Assembly: GCA_022787425.1 (NCBI GenBank)
Contig: JALFWB010000003.1
Location: 1 to 64,000 of the forward strand
Direction: 5' to 3'
From: Akkermansia sp.
GTDB taxonomy: Bacteria > Verrucomicrobiota > Verrucomicrobiia > Verrucomicrobiales > Akkermansiaceae
DNA length: 64,000 nt
Positions 12,846 to 24,604 of the stretch are shown one piece after another. Numbering within the stretch: position 1 is the stretch's first letter; every line of letters begins with the position of its first letter. The notes below the pieces were generated by a model, which saw only the letters and a list, made by a program, of their open reading frames with translations, was not told the origin of the DNA and made no database searches. A program made the position numbers and the translations under genes.

Positions 12846-12923
12846 TACCCCACCGGGAAAAGGAAATCCCCCTTCCCGTAACTGAGCGGGAAAGGGGATT
12901 GAAGAGTTATGCCCAAAGCGGTG

Positions 12924-13862
12924 TTACTTGGAGCCCTTCTTTTTCTTCTTGGAGGAGGACTTCTTCGTACCCTTGGAGGGCTTGGAGTCGGCTGACTTGT
13001 AGTTCTTCACAAAGTCCTTCTTGGTGTAGAAGCGCACGTAGTCGATCTCGAAGGTGCAGGGGTAGCCGGGGTCCTTGGCTTTCTCCGGCCAAGTGCCGTT
13101 GCCGCCGAGGGCGGTGTTGATGATGATGTAGCAGGGGGTGCGCAGGGGATTGTCTCCGTTGGGGTAGTCAGCATCGGAGATCTTGACGCGGCCCACCTCC
13201 TTGCCATCGATTTCGATGAGCATCACCTCCTCGTCCCACTGCAGGGCGTAGGTGTGGAAATCGGCGCTGTAGTTGGGGATCTGCGTTGTGCGGATGACCT
13301 TCTGCTCCTGATTACCGCCGTTGCGACCCCAGCGGAAGATGGAGTACACGCGGTTCGGCTCCTGGGAGATGTGCTCCAAGATGTCAATCTCGCCGTTGGC
13401 GGGCCAGCCGTAGCTGTTCTCGTGCATGGTCCAGATGGCGGGCCAGACACCGGGGGCCTTGGGGATGCGAGCGCGGAACTCCAAGCGACCCGGCAAGGAG
13501 AAACTCTGCGTGCCCTTGGTGGTGACGGAGCCGCTGGAGAAGGGCTGGGTCTTCTGCTGCTCGAACCAGCTGGAGCTGCCCTCCTTGTACTGCGGATTCG
13601 GGGTCTCCTTGTGTTCGGAGGTAATGACGAGCTTACCGTCCTTCAGCGATACGGCCTCCTTCACATAGGCTTGGGAGGCGCCGCGATTGCGCACGATACC
13701 CTCCTCATACTTCCACTTCTTGAGGTCGAGCTTGCTGCCGTTGAACTCATCGCCCCAAGCATACACCCAGCCACCCGGCAGGTTTTTGGGACACTCATCC
13801 TTCCCCGCTGCCCAAGTGAAGGGCAGCAGGAGAAGAAGTGCGGTTGTCAATGTCTTCTTCAT
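12924..13862 (-). CDS. secreted glycoside hydrolase family 16 protein with Lys/Ser-rich C-terminal tail
   Basis: Signal peptide; WGDEFNGSKLDLKKW; catalytic motif GEIDILEH; C-terminal SKPSKGTKKSSSKKKKKGSK. Confidence 0.9.
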   Translation of the reverse strand: MKKTLTTALLLLLPFTWAAGKDECPKNLPGGWVYAWGDEFNGSKLDLKKWKYEEGIVRNRGASQAYVKEAVSLKDGKLVITSEHKETPNPQYKEGSSSWFEQQKTQPFSSGSVTTKGTQSFSLPGRLEFRARIPKAPGVWPAIWTMHENSYGWPANGEIDILEHISQEPNRVYSIFRWGRNGGNQEQKVIRTTQIPNYSADFHTYALQWDEEVMLIEIDGKEVGRVKISDADYPNGDNPLRTPCYIIINTALGGNGTWPEKAKDPGYPCTFEIDYVRFYTKKDFVKNYKSADSKPSKGTKKSSSKKKKKGSK

Positions 13863-13881
13863 CGTTGTTCGGGGTACAAGA

Positions 13882-15336
13882 TTAAACGCTGTAGTTACCG
13901 GGCTCCTGCGTGATGGTCACATCGTGCGGGTGGCTCTCCTTGAGGCCGCCGGGCGTGATGCGCACGAAGCGAGCATGGTCACGCAGCTCCTGAAGGTTCT
14001 TGGCGCCCAAGTAACCCATGCCGGAGCGCAGGCCGCCCACCAGCTGGAAGATCACGTCCGCGAGCATACCCTTGTAGGGCACACGCGCCTCCACGCCCTC
14101 TGCCACCAGCTTACCGCTGGAGTTCTGACCGTAGCGGTCGCCGGAGCCGGCACGCATAGCACCCAGGGAGCCCATGCCGCGGTAGGACTTGAAGTTGCGG
14201 CCCTGGTAGTGCAGCAGGGAGCCGGGGCTCTCCTCGCAACCGGCCAGCATGCCGCCCATCATCAGCAGGTCGGCACCGGCGGCCAGAGCCTTCACGGCGT
14301 CGCCGGAGTAGCGGATACCGCCGTCGGCAATCACCGTCACACCGGCGGGACGAGCCACCTTAGCCACCTCCTGAATAGCCGTGAACTGCGGCATACCCAC
14401 GCCGGAGATGATACGCGTGGTGCAGATGGAGCCGGGGCCCACACCTACCTTGATGGCGGAAGCACCCGCGGCGATCAGGTCGCGCGCACCGTCTTGCGTC
14501 ACCACGTTACCGGCCACCACGGGCTTGCCCAGCTCAGCCAGCTTCTCGATGACATGCAGCACGCGGGTGGTGTGGCCCGTCGCGGCGTCGATGAACAAGG
14601 CATCTGCCCCGGCCTCGACCATAGCCTGTGCGCGGTCCATGAACTCCGGGCCCGGACCCACGGCAGCACCGCAACGCAGGCGGCCGAATTCGTCCTTCGT
14701 GGAGTTCTGGAAAGCGTCGCGCTTGCGGATATCCGTGTCCGTAATCAACCCGGCAAGCGTACCGTCCGCATTCACCAGCGGCAGCTTCTCAATGCGGTTC
14801 TGGTACATCACCTTGCGAGCCTCCTCCGGTGTGGTGGTGGAAACACCGGTCACCAGACGCTCACGCGGGGTCATCACATCCGCCACCGTCAGCGTGTCCA
14901 GGTCATGTCCGTCGAACACGCGCATATCGCGGCCCGTGATGATGCCGACCAGCACGCGGTCCTTCGTGATGACGGGGAAGCCGGAGAAGCCGTGGCGCTC
15001 CATGATGATCTTCACCTCGCTGAGGCGCATGTCGCTCGTCACCGTGATGGGATCCGTGATGACGGCGTTTTCAAAGCGCTTGACGCGGGCCACCATGGCG
15101 GCCTCCTCCTCGATGCGGTTGTTGCGGTGAATCACGCCCATACCGCCTTCGCGGGCCATGGCGATGGCCATGTCAGTCTCCGTCACCGTGTCCATGGGCG
15201 CGGACAGAATCGGCAGGCGGAGGGAAAAACCTTTGACCAATTGGGACGAGGGGTCAGCCTCACCCGGGAGAATGGTGCTCAAGCACGGAAGCAAGAGAAC
15301 ATCGTCGAATGTAAGTCCAAGCTGAATTTCTGCCAT
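13882..15336 (-). CDS. guaB: inosine-5'-monophosphate dehydrogenase
   Basis: [13 protein letters not shown] pair, [22 protein letters not shown]; 484 aa. Confidence 0.97.
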   Translation of the reverse strand: MAEIQLGLTFDDVLLLPCLSTILPGEADPSSQLVKGFSLRLPILSAPMDTVTETDMAIAMAREGGMGVIHRNNRIEEEAAMVARVKRFENAVITDPITVTSDMRLSEVKIIMERHGFSGFPVITKDRVLVGIITGRDMRVFDGHDLDTLTVADVMTPRERLVTGVSTTTPEEARKVMYQNRIEKLPLVNADGTLAGLITDTDIRKRDAFQNSTKDEFGRLRCGAAVGPGPEFMDRAQAMVEAGADALFIDAATGHTTRVLHVIEKLAELGKPVVAGNVVTQDGARDLIAAGASAIKVGVGPGSICTTRIISGVGMPQFTAIQEVAKVARPAGVTVIADGGIRYSGDAVKALAAGADLLMMGGMLAGCEESPGSLLHYQGRNFKSYRGMGSLGAMRAGSGDRYGQNSSGKLVAEGVEARVPYKGMLADVIFQLVGGLRSGMGYLGAKNLQELRDHARFVRITPGGLKESHPHDVTITQEPGNYSV

Positions 15337-15434
15337 GTCGGAGGATATAATAGCCCGGCCGTTTTTGCAAGCATAATTTCTGACTTCCCTGCAATTTTTT
15401 CGGGAACGGGGGGCGCGCAGTGCGCGAAATGCCC

Positions 15435-15463
15435 TTGACCCGGCGATGGAAAAGTGCTAGGAT
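15435..15463 (+). promoter_or_regulatory. promoter TTGACC-17-TAGGAT, 9 nt before ATG
   Basis: TTGACCcggcgatggaaaagtgcTAGGATagcgagcgtATG. Confidence 0.6.
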
Positions 15464-15472
15464 AGCGAGCGT

Positions 15473-16030
15473 ATGAAGTGCCGTCTCCTTACCTTGGCCG
15501 CCTTGCCCCTGCTGTTGAGCTCCTGTGCCCTATTCCGCAGCAGCGCGCTTCCCATCACTGTGCAGGACGCGCGTACATCCACCGCCGGTCGGGTGCTGCC
15601 CCCTGCCCGGGTGGACATCTTCGGCGTTTGCGGACCGGAGGAGAAGACCGCCGCCATGGCCACCCCGGTGGATGAGTACTTCAGCACCCTGGGTCTGGAG
15701 ACCCGCCCCACCGAGGTGAGCGTGCTTTACCCCTCCCCCGGCAAGCCCGCCCTCATCTACCGCAAGGACCCGCACCTGACCCTCTGGCCGAAAAGCGGCG
15801 CAGACACCCTGATCGCCGTGGCCAGCCAGCCTATCCTGCGGAACCAGACGCACCGGGATGCGCGGATGCTCTGCTTCCCCTACCGGGCATCGGACTACCC
15901 AAGCGGCACGGCCTCCCTCTGCCTCACCCTGGCCGATGACGGCCTGCACATCGCCCCCTCCCCCGAAAAACTCCCCGCCGCTCCCGCCCAACCCGCCACC
16001 CCGCAGCAGGGGGATGCCATTGTGGAGTAA
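15473..16030 (+). CDS. hypothetical lipoprotein
   Basis: MKCRLLTLAALPLLLSSCALF lipobox; no recognised domain. Confidence 0.6.
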   Translation: MKCRLLTLAALPLLLSSCALFRSSALPITVQDARTSTAGRVLPPARVDIFGVCGPEEKTAAMATPVDEYFSTLGLETRPTEVSVLYPSPGKPALIYRKDPHLTLWPKSGADTLIAVASQPILRNQTHRDARMLCFPYRASDYPSGTASLCLTLADDGLHIAPSPEKLPAAPAQPATPQQGDAIVE

Positions 16031-16090
16031 GCATCGACTGCGGCAGGCTTGAATACGCCCGCAGAGAGGTCCACAGACGGCAGTTTACTC

Positions 16091-16119
16091 TTGACACGCC
16101 CGCCGGTAGGTGCTTTAAT
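16091..16119 (+). promoter_or_regulatory. promoter TTGACA-17-TTTAAT immediately upstream of the PtuA-like ATPase
   Basis: TTGACAcgcccgccggtaggtgcTTTAATgacaggcATG. Confidence 0.65.
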
Positions 16120-16126
16120 GACAGGC

Positions 16127-17500
16127 ATGAGGATAAAGTCCCTTCGATTGACAAATTTTCGAAAGTTCCGGTCTCTGGATCTGAGCTTTCGGGACGGACT
16201 TTGTGTGTTGGTCGGCGATAACGGTGCCGGAAAGTCGACCCTGTTGGAGGCCATAGCCATCAGCCTCTCACGCTTCTTCCCCTTTTGCCCCTTCAATCCC
16301 CGCTTGGCGGCTAAGCCCCTCTCCGTGTCCTGCATTACCCAATGGTCTAAGGAGCGCCGGGGGAAGATTATCCCCGTGCAGGCGGACTGCTGCTCCGTGA
16401 GCTGCACCGTTGTCTCGGACGGAGATTCAGCGGAGTACACCCTGACAGCCGCCCTCCGGAAGGACACCTCCGGGGTGTTTGTTCCGGCCTTGAGCAGCGA
16501 GGAAACCCGTTCCAATGCGGCACCGGCCATGGCTCTCAACGTCGGTGCAGAGTCCGGTCGGCCCATACCCGCTATTGTCTTGTATGGTCCCCACCGCGGG
16601 GCGCAACAAGGGGACAGAAAACGCTTTACCCGCAAGAAGATTGACTGCACCAATCCCTTTTCTGCCTACTTTCGTGCGCTTGAGCCGAGTTTGGACTTTA
16701 CCTCGTTCCTGGAGTGGTTCAGCGAGGAAGAAGCTGCGGAGTTCCGCATGCAGCGCAGGGATAAGGGTTATGTGAGCGCAGAGTTGCAGGCCGTTCGAGA
16801 GGCTGTTGAGCGCGTGTTTGCGGGAAGCGTTCGCTACAGAAATCCGCGATTTGAGGCGAACCCCAAACGTTTCGTGCTCTCGGAAATCGGGGACGACGGC
16901 GTGGAGACGGAGCGTGCGTTTGACCAGTTATCCGATGGGTATCGCAGCATGATCGCCCTTGTGGTGGATTTTGCCCGCCGCCTGGCCTTGGCTCACGCTG
17001 CGGTCGATATGCGGCAAGGGGTCTCCCCGCTGGATGGTCCGGGCATATTACTGGTAGACGAGATCGACGTACACCTGCATCCCGGGTGGCAATATCACGT
17101 TTTGGCGGACCTCCGCCGCTGCTTCCCGAATGTGCAGATGATCATCACAACCCATTCGGCTGAACTGATAACAGGGGTTGATGCACGGGACGTGTACATT
17201 CTGCAGGACACGGAGAACGGCCCGGAGATCCACACCCCCAAATACCAGACGGCCGGATGGGGAACGCCCCAGGTCAATGCCGGGGTGATGTCCGTGTCCA
17301 ATACTCCCGCTCTGCCGATCAACCGGGTAGATGAGGAGCTGCGCGCCCATGTGCAGGCAGGAGATACGGAATCGCCCCGCTTTACCGAGCTCTATACGGA
17401 GTATGTGCAGCATTTCGGCAAGGAACATCCCTTGGTACGCCTGATGGATAGCCGCATTCAGATCGCAATGCGGAGAAAAGAACACTGCGCGGGCAAGTAA
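16127..17500 (+). CDS. ptuA: AAA (AAA_15/21-type) ATPase, PtuA-like component of a Septu-type antiphage system
   Basis: MRIKSLRLTNFRKFRSLDLSFRDGLCVLVGDNGAGKSTLLEAI (Walker A), GILLVDEIDVHLHPGWQ (Walker B), next to an HNH gene. Confidence 0.7.
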   Translation: MRIKSLRLTNFRKFRSLDLSFRDGLCVLVGDNGAGKSTLLEAIAISLSRFFPFCPFNPRLAAKPLSVSCITQWSKERRGKIIPVQADCCSVSCTVVSDGDSAEYTLTAALRKDTSGVFVPALSSEETRSNAAPAMALNVGAESGRPIPAIVLYGPHRGAQQGDRKRFTRKKIDCTNPFSAYFRALEPSLDFTSFLEWFSEEEAAEFRMQRRDKGYVSAELQAVREAVERVFAGSVRYRNPRFEANPKRFVLSEIGDDGVETERAFDQLSDGYRSMIALVVDFARRLALAHAAVDMRQGVSPLDGPGILLVDEIDVHLHPGWQYHVLADLRRCFPNVQMIITTHSAELITGVDARDVYILQDTENGPEIHTPKYQTAGWGTPQVNAGVMSVSNTPALPINRVDEELRAHVQAGDTESPRFTELYTEYVQHFGKEHPLVRLMDSRIQIAMRRKEHCAGK

Positions 17501-17523
17501 AAGGTCAAGGACAACGGATACTT

Positions 17524-18237
17524 ATGCACCGATTGGATGAACACCGAGAGTTGGAGCCCAAGAGCTTGGCCTCAGTCGGTCGGCGTTTTCCGAACTGGGG
17601 AACATTTTCTGTCTCACCGGAGGGGGACGAGCTGCGGCAGGCAAAAGCCTTGGCTCAAAAGGGGCTCTGTGGCTACTGTGAATGCGCCCTGTGGCACGAT
17701 GGGGTGCTGCCGAAAGGGGGTTCCCATCTCGACCATTTTATTCCCCGGAGAACAGAGGAGGGGAAAAAAATGCTTTTTTCATGGGATAACCTTATTCTTT
17801 CCTGTGAGAGAAAGAGGACATGCGGTCGAAGAAAAGATGACAAAGGGGTGAACAGAGCCAAAATCCTTAATCCCCTGCGGGATGACGTAGAGACCTATAT
17901 CACCTTTGTCCTCAATGCTGCATGGGAGGTGTGTGCAGTCCCTCGACCCGGACTCTCGGAGGAGGATAAGGAGCGAGCTCAGTATAACATTGATGTTGTC
18001 TATAATCTGAACGACCCCGGCTTGAAAAGTGACAGGATGAACCGATTTTGCGCGCTCTGTGCACGAATGGAAGAATGCGCTTCATCGGCCGAGGCGGGTG
18101 CGGAGGAGGACGATATGTACCGACAATTGCTTGATGATATTCTCGCCGGCGAGTTCCCTACCTCCATGATGGATTTGGCAAGGGAACGCATTGAGATGGG
18201 TCTCCCCTTTGCTGCAGAGGGTGGTTTTGACCGGTAA
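17524..18237 (+). CDS. ptuB: HNH endonuclease, PtuB-like (TIGR02646-type) component of a Septu-type antiphage system
   Basis: KGLCGYCECALW...GGSHLDHFIPR...FSWDNLILSCERKRTCGRRKDDKG (Cys/HNH arrangement); 23 nt after the ATPase stop. Confidence 0.68.
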   Translation: MHRLDEHRELEPKSLASVGRRFPNWGTFSVSPEGDELRQAKALAQKGLCGYCECALWHDGVLPKGGSHLDHFIPRRTEEGKKMLFSWDNLILSCERKRTCGRRKDDKGVNRAKILNPLRDDVETYITFVLNAAWEVCAVPRPGLSEEDKERAQYNIDVVYNLNDPGLKSDRMNRFCALCARMEECASSAEAGAEEDDMYRQLLDDILAGEFPTSMMDLARERIEMGLPFAAEGGFDR

Positions 18238-18254
18238 TTCGGTGGGGAAACGCC

Positions 18255-18283
18255 TTGCTTTCCGGGCGGTTTTGTGGTATACT
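18255..18283 (+). promoter_or_regulatory. promoter TTGCTT-17-TATACT, 10 nt before ATG
   Basis: TTGCTTtccgggcggttttgtggTATACTcccccgcaacATG. Confidence 0.6.
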
Positions 18284-18293
18284 CCCCCGCAAC

Positions 18294-19052
18294 ATGCGAC
18301 GCAACATTCCGGTGGGCCCGGTCATGGCCGCAATTTTGGCGGGCAGCCTTCTCTTCAGTGGCTGCACCCCGCCGTCCCCGGCGTACCCTTTTTCCCGAGC
18401 GATCACGAAGAAGCGCGACACTCTGTACACCGAGTTGCTGGCCCTGCTGCCGGAGGGTCAGCGCGACCTTCCTGCGGCGCAGCAGGAGGCCCGGTGGCTG
18501 GCCGACACCGCTTACAAGGCCGCGGCCGGTATTTCTCGCGTGAATAACTCCTCTTTCCCCGGATGGGCCGGCAACTTTTTCATCAATATCAACATGCAGA
18601 ACCGCGGCCTCTGTTGGCACTATCAGCATGATATGTACCGCGAGCTGCGCCGCCGCCCGCTGCACTTCTTCCGCATCGGCTGCTGTGTGCGCGACCATGG
18701 CTGCCTGACGGAGCACAACTGCGTATATCTAACCCCCGTTGATAACGAGTGGCCGAAGGTTATGGTGTTGGATGCCTGGCTCTGGAACGGCCGCCTGACG
18801 GTCTCCCGCGGTTGGGAGCTGGACCAAACGGACTGGGAGGATCTGCCCGCCATCTGTTGCAACCTGCAGGAGTATTACCCGGAGGGGCACACGGCCCCCA
18901 TCGAGCACTGGGCTGTCATCCGCTCCCCGCAGGGAATGGATGTGGAGGTGGCTGCCACGCCGGAGGTGCGCCGTTACCCCATCTACCGCGCCATGTTGCG
19001 TAACATCAACCGAGGCGAAAAAGAGCACCCGAACAGCCCTACCAATTATTGA
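18294..19052 (+). CDS. uncharacterised lipoprotein, putative transglutaminase-like Cys-His-Asp fold (paralog 1)
   Basis: MRRNIPVGPVMAAILAGSLLFSGC lipobox; NRGLCWHYQHDMYRELRRRP...CCVRDHGCLTEHNCVYL...VMVLDAW. Confidence 0.6.
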   Translation: MRRNIPVGPVMAAILAGSLLFSGCTPPSPAYPFSRAITKKRDTLYTELLALLPEGQRDLPAAQQEARWLADTAYKAAAGISRVNNSSFPGWAGNFFININMQNRGLCWHYQHDMYRELRRRPLHFFRIGCCVRDHGCLTEHNCVYLTPVDNEWPKVMVLDAWLWNGRLTVSRGWELDQTDWEDLPAICCNLQEYYPEGHTAPIEHWAVIRSPQGMDVEVAATPEVRRYPIYRAMLRNINRGEKEHPNSPTNY

Positions 19053-19054
19053 CA

Positions 19055-19810
19055 ATGCCGCGCTTTCTTCTCCTCGTTCTGGCCGCACTCCCCTTTGCCG
19101 GTTGCATCAACATCCGCACCGCGCAGGAACTGCAAACCCCGCAGGCCCTGCAACAGAGTGCCGATCTGGCGGAGCAGCTTCTCAGCCTGCTTCCGGCGGA
19201 GCAAGCCGCTACACCGGAGGCCCGGCAGGAGGCGCGAGCACTGGCGGATGCCGCTTACCGGGGCTCTGCCGCCATTGCCCGCATCAACCGTCCCCTCTTC
19301 CCCTGCTGGCTCAACAACCGCATCATCAACTCCCCCTTCCGCCTGCGGGATCGGGGCCTCTGTTGGCAATGGCAGGAGGATTTGTTCCGAGAGTTGCGGC
19401 GCACCCCCACCTCCTTCTTCCGCTTGGGCTGCTGCGTGCGCGACGCCGGGAATCGGCATGAGCACCACGCCGTCTACTTGGCCCCGGCGGGGGCTGAGTG
19501 GCCCTGCGTGCGTGTGCTGGATGCCTGGCGCTACCAAGGCCACTTGGCCGTGCTCACTCCCCTCGAGGTGGCGGAGGATGAATGGGTTGACGAGCCGCAG
19601 ACCGCGCAGTGGCTGGGGGCTTACTTCCCTGAGGGGCATTCCCTGCCCATGGAGCAATGGGCCCGCGTGCGCTCCGATAACAGGTGGAACTACCGGGAGT
19701 ACTTCCCCATCTCCGACCGCCGGGGTCAGAATACCAAACAGTACCGGGAAATGACGCAGCGCATTCGGGAGGGCCTACAACAGCGCAACGGCAAGCCCAC
19801 GGACTACTGA
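19055..19810 (+). CDS. uncharacterised lipoprotein, putative transglutaminase-like Cys-His-Asp fold (paralog 2)
   Basis: MPRFLLLVLAALPFAGC lipobox; DRGLCWQWQEDLFRELRRTP...CCVRDAGNRHEHHAVYL...VRVLDAW; clear paralog of the preceding gene. Confidence 0.6.
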   Translation: MPRFLLLVLAALPFAGCINIRTAQELQTPQALQQSADLAEQLLSLLPAEQAATPEARQEARALADAAYRGSAAIARINRPLFPCWLNNRIINSPFRLRDRGLCWQWQEDLFRELRRTPTSFFRLGCCVRDAGNRHEHHAVYLAPAGAEWPCVRVLDAWRYQGHLAVLTPLEVAEDEWVDEPQTAQWLGAYFPEGHSLPMEQWARVRSDNRWNYREYFPISDRRGQNTKQYREMTQRIREGLQQRNGKPTDY

Positions 19811-19816
19811 GACAAC

Positions 19817-20296
19817 TCAATAACGGAGGCGGCCGTCACGTTTGATGGCATCCCAGCCGCCCTCGAGGACGTAGATGGGGGCCTCGACCAAGTCGCTTTC
19901 CTTGAGGCGGCGAGCGATATCCTCCGCAGCCGTGCAGGCACCGGTGCAGAACACCACCACGGGTTCACCGAGTTCGGCGGCCTGTTGAAGGCGGTCCAAG
20001 GCCTCATCGAACAACTTATCGAATTCTCCACTGCGGATGGGGAACATGCGCTTCTCCTGCAGCAGCAGGTGGCTCAGCTCGAAATCACTCTCGCTGCGGG
20101 CATCAATCCACACCACCTTACCGACCCAGCGCAGGAACACGGTATCCAAGCACACGCGGTCCGGCGGCAGTTTCTCCTGCACGCAGGCGGGCAAACGCTT
20201 ATCGCGCAGGAAGGCGGAATCCACCCAGTACAGCACGAGCGCCAAGGCCACAATGGCCAAGCCCAGCCGCAGGACCTGTGTAAACGTATCACGCAT
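19817..20296 (-). CDS. rhodanese-like domain protein, membrane anchored
   Basis: N-terminal TM; VVWIDARSESDFELSHL; active-site loop VVVFCTGACTAAEDIA. Confidence 0.78.
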   Translation of the reverse strand: MRDTFTQVLRLGLAIVALALVLYWVDSAFLRDKRLPACVQEKLPPDRVCLDTVFLRWVGKVVWIDARSESDFELSHLLLQEKRMFPIRSGEFDKLFDEALDRLQQAAELGEPVVVFCTGACTAAEDIARRLKESDLVEAPIYVLEGGWDAIKRDGRLRY

Positions 20297-20302
20297 GGGA
20301 GA

Positions 20303-20902
20303 TCACTTTTTCACGCGCAGGTAAATGACTCGCTGCACATAGCGGGGATCCGCACTGCGCAGGCGCAGCACCAGGCGGTTCATACAGCTCTTGGCCGTGC
20401 TCTTGGGCGTGATGTACACAGCATACTCCCGCCCCTCCTTCACTTTCTCCGTGCGGTAATCGAAGTCATGCCCCGTGAGCCCCGCCTGCTCCACCGCTGT
20501 GACGGGTGAGCCCTTGGGCAGGGTGATCTGCAGGCGGCGCGTCTCCGCCGCTCCTCCGAGTTTCCAGGTGATCGGATTCTCACTGAATACCACCACCGGC
20601 GGCACGCGGAACTTCATGGTGAGGCGCGTCACCTTGCCGTCTGACGTGGTAGCCTCGATCTGCTTCTCCACATCGGCATCGAAGTTGCTCACATCCACCA
20701 CGGCGGTCAGCTCGGAGCCCCGAACCGTTGTCTTCGTGCAATCGCAGAGGGGCTTCACCTTGGTGACAGCCGAGCCGTCCGTGCGATACACCACCGTCAC
20801 GCTGCGCTGCCCGTAGCTCAGCGATATCTGCTGCACAGGCTCCGGGAAGCCCGCCCATGCGGGCAGAGCCGCCGCAAGCATGACCGACAGACACCTTCTC
20901 AT
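20303..20902 (-). CDS. DUF1573-like exported protein
   Basis: Signal peptide; VKPLCDCTKTTVRGSE motif followed by beta-rich Ig-like domain. Confidence 0.5.
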   Translation of the reverse strand: MRRCLSVMLAAALPAWAGFPEPVQQISLSYGQRSVTVVYRTDGSAVTKVKPLCDCTKTTVRGSELTAVVDVSNFDADVEKQIEATTSDGKVTRLTMKFRVPPVVVFSENPITWKLGGAAETRRLQITLPKGSPVTAVEQAGLTGHDFDYRTEKVKEGREYAVYITPKSTAKSCMNRLVLRLRSADPRYVQRVIYLRVKK

Positions 20903-21552
20903 GCGTCCTCCTTGGGTTGAGCCGATTCCTCGGGTTGAGCCTCCGCCGGGGCCTTTTTCTCCGGCATGAACGAGGCGATCAGGAACAGCAGGGCCGAGAC
21001 GCACACGCAGGCATCCGCCACATTGAACGCGGGCCAGTGGTAACCGCCGGGCCAGTTTTCCGAAGTAATCCACGGGAACCATACGTCCAGGAAGTCCACC
21101 ACATACCCATTCGTCAGGTTCTGCACAAAGCTCAGCTTCTCCGCCCCGGGCAGGAAGAAGCCCTGCAGGAGGCGGTCCGTCATGTTACCGAGCACGCCGG
21201 TCATGATCAGGGCCCAAGCCGCGCGCAGCAGGCGGGTGTTGAAGAATCCGCGCCGCAGCAGCACCACCAGCAGCACCAGGGCCAGCACCTGCACGCCGAA
21301 GAACACGAAAGGCGCCCAAGCGGTACCGTTGCCGAAGCCGAAAGCCACTCCCTGATTGTGCACACGCACGATGGAAAAGCCGATCCAGCTGCAATCATCC
21401 ACCACCGAAACGGAATCTAAGAACAGCCCCCACTGCGGCGGATTGAAGCAGCAGACGATGCTCCACTTGGTCGCTTGGTCCAGCGCATAGAGCAGCAGCA
21501 CCGTCAGCAGCAGCGCGAGGCTCAGGCGGGTCTTTGTACTTGTCTCTCCCAT
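20899..21552 (-). CDS. lspA: lipoprotein signal peptidase II
   Basis: DQATKWSIV, VHNQGVAFG, GVLGNMTDRL, VDFLDVW, FNVADACV; directly downstream of ileS. Confidence 0.92.
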   Translation of the reverse strand: MGETSTKTRLSLALLLTVLLLYALDQATKWSIVCCFNPPQWGLFLDSVSVVDDCSWIGFSIVRVHNQGVAFGFGNGTAWAPFVFFGVQVLALVLLVVLLRRGFFNTRLLRAAWALIMTGVLGNMTDRLLQGFFLPGAEKLSFVQNLTNGYVVDFLDVWFPWITSENWPGGYHWPAFNVADACVCVSALLFLIASFMPEKKAPAEAQPEESAQPKEDA

Positions 21553-21576
21553 GGTCTTTCTCACTTGGGGTTAGGA

Positions 21577-24300
<2,724 letters not shown>

Positions 24301-24309
24301 ACGCGCGCC

Positions 24310-24338
24310 AATATACCCCCACTCGCCCCCGTTGTCAA
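24310..24338 (-). promoter_or_regulatory. ileS promoter TTGACA-17-TATATT, 9 nt before ATG
   Basis: Reverse complement reads TTGACAacgggggcgagtgggggTATATTggcgcgcgtATG. Confidence 0.7.
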
Positions 24339-24529
24339 TACCCTATCATTTCATCACCCCGCTTTTCTCTCTTTTGAAAAAGAATTCGGGCAGTGCGCGC
24401 AGCAGAAGCCGGTAACACCAATTCCTTTGCTCATCAGGAGGGAGAAGAAAAAATAGCCGGAGGGGGAGATGTGGCTTCTCTGTATCCCATAGGGATTACT
24501 GAGGAGGGGTCATCTCCCTCGTAAGAATC

Positions 24530-24564
24530 ACCCCATCACCTCTTTGTTCATAAGGTGATGGGGT
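24530..24564. repeat. 12-bp perfect inverted repeat ACCCCATCACCT / AGGTGATGGGGT, 11-nt loop
   Basis: Direct reading; further TCACCCC copies at about 24348 and 24588. Confidence 0.7.
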
Positions 24565-24604
24565 AATCTATTCTCCATTTAAGTATATCACCCCACAGAC
24601 ATAC

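Noticed and set aside
16118-16120. ATG at 16118 (MTGMRIK...) or ORF start 16049 as the start of the PtuA-like ATPase
   Set aside because: 16118 overlaps the -10 hexamer TTTAAT and 16049 lies upstream of the promoter; 16127 is more consistent.
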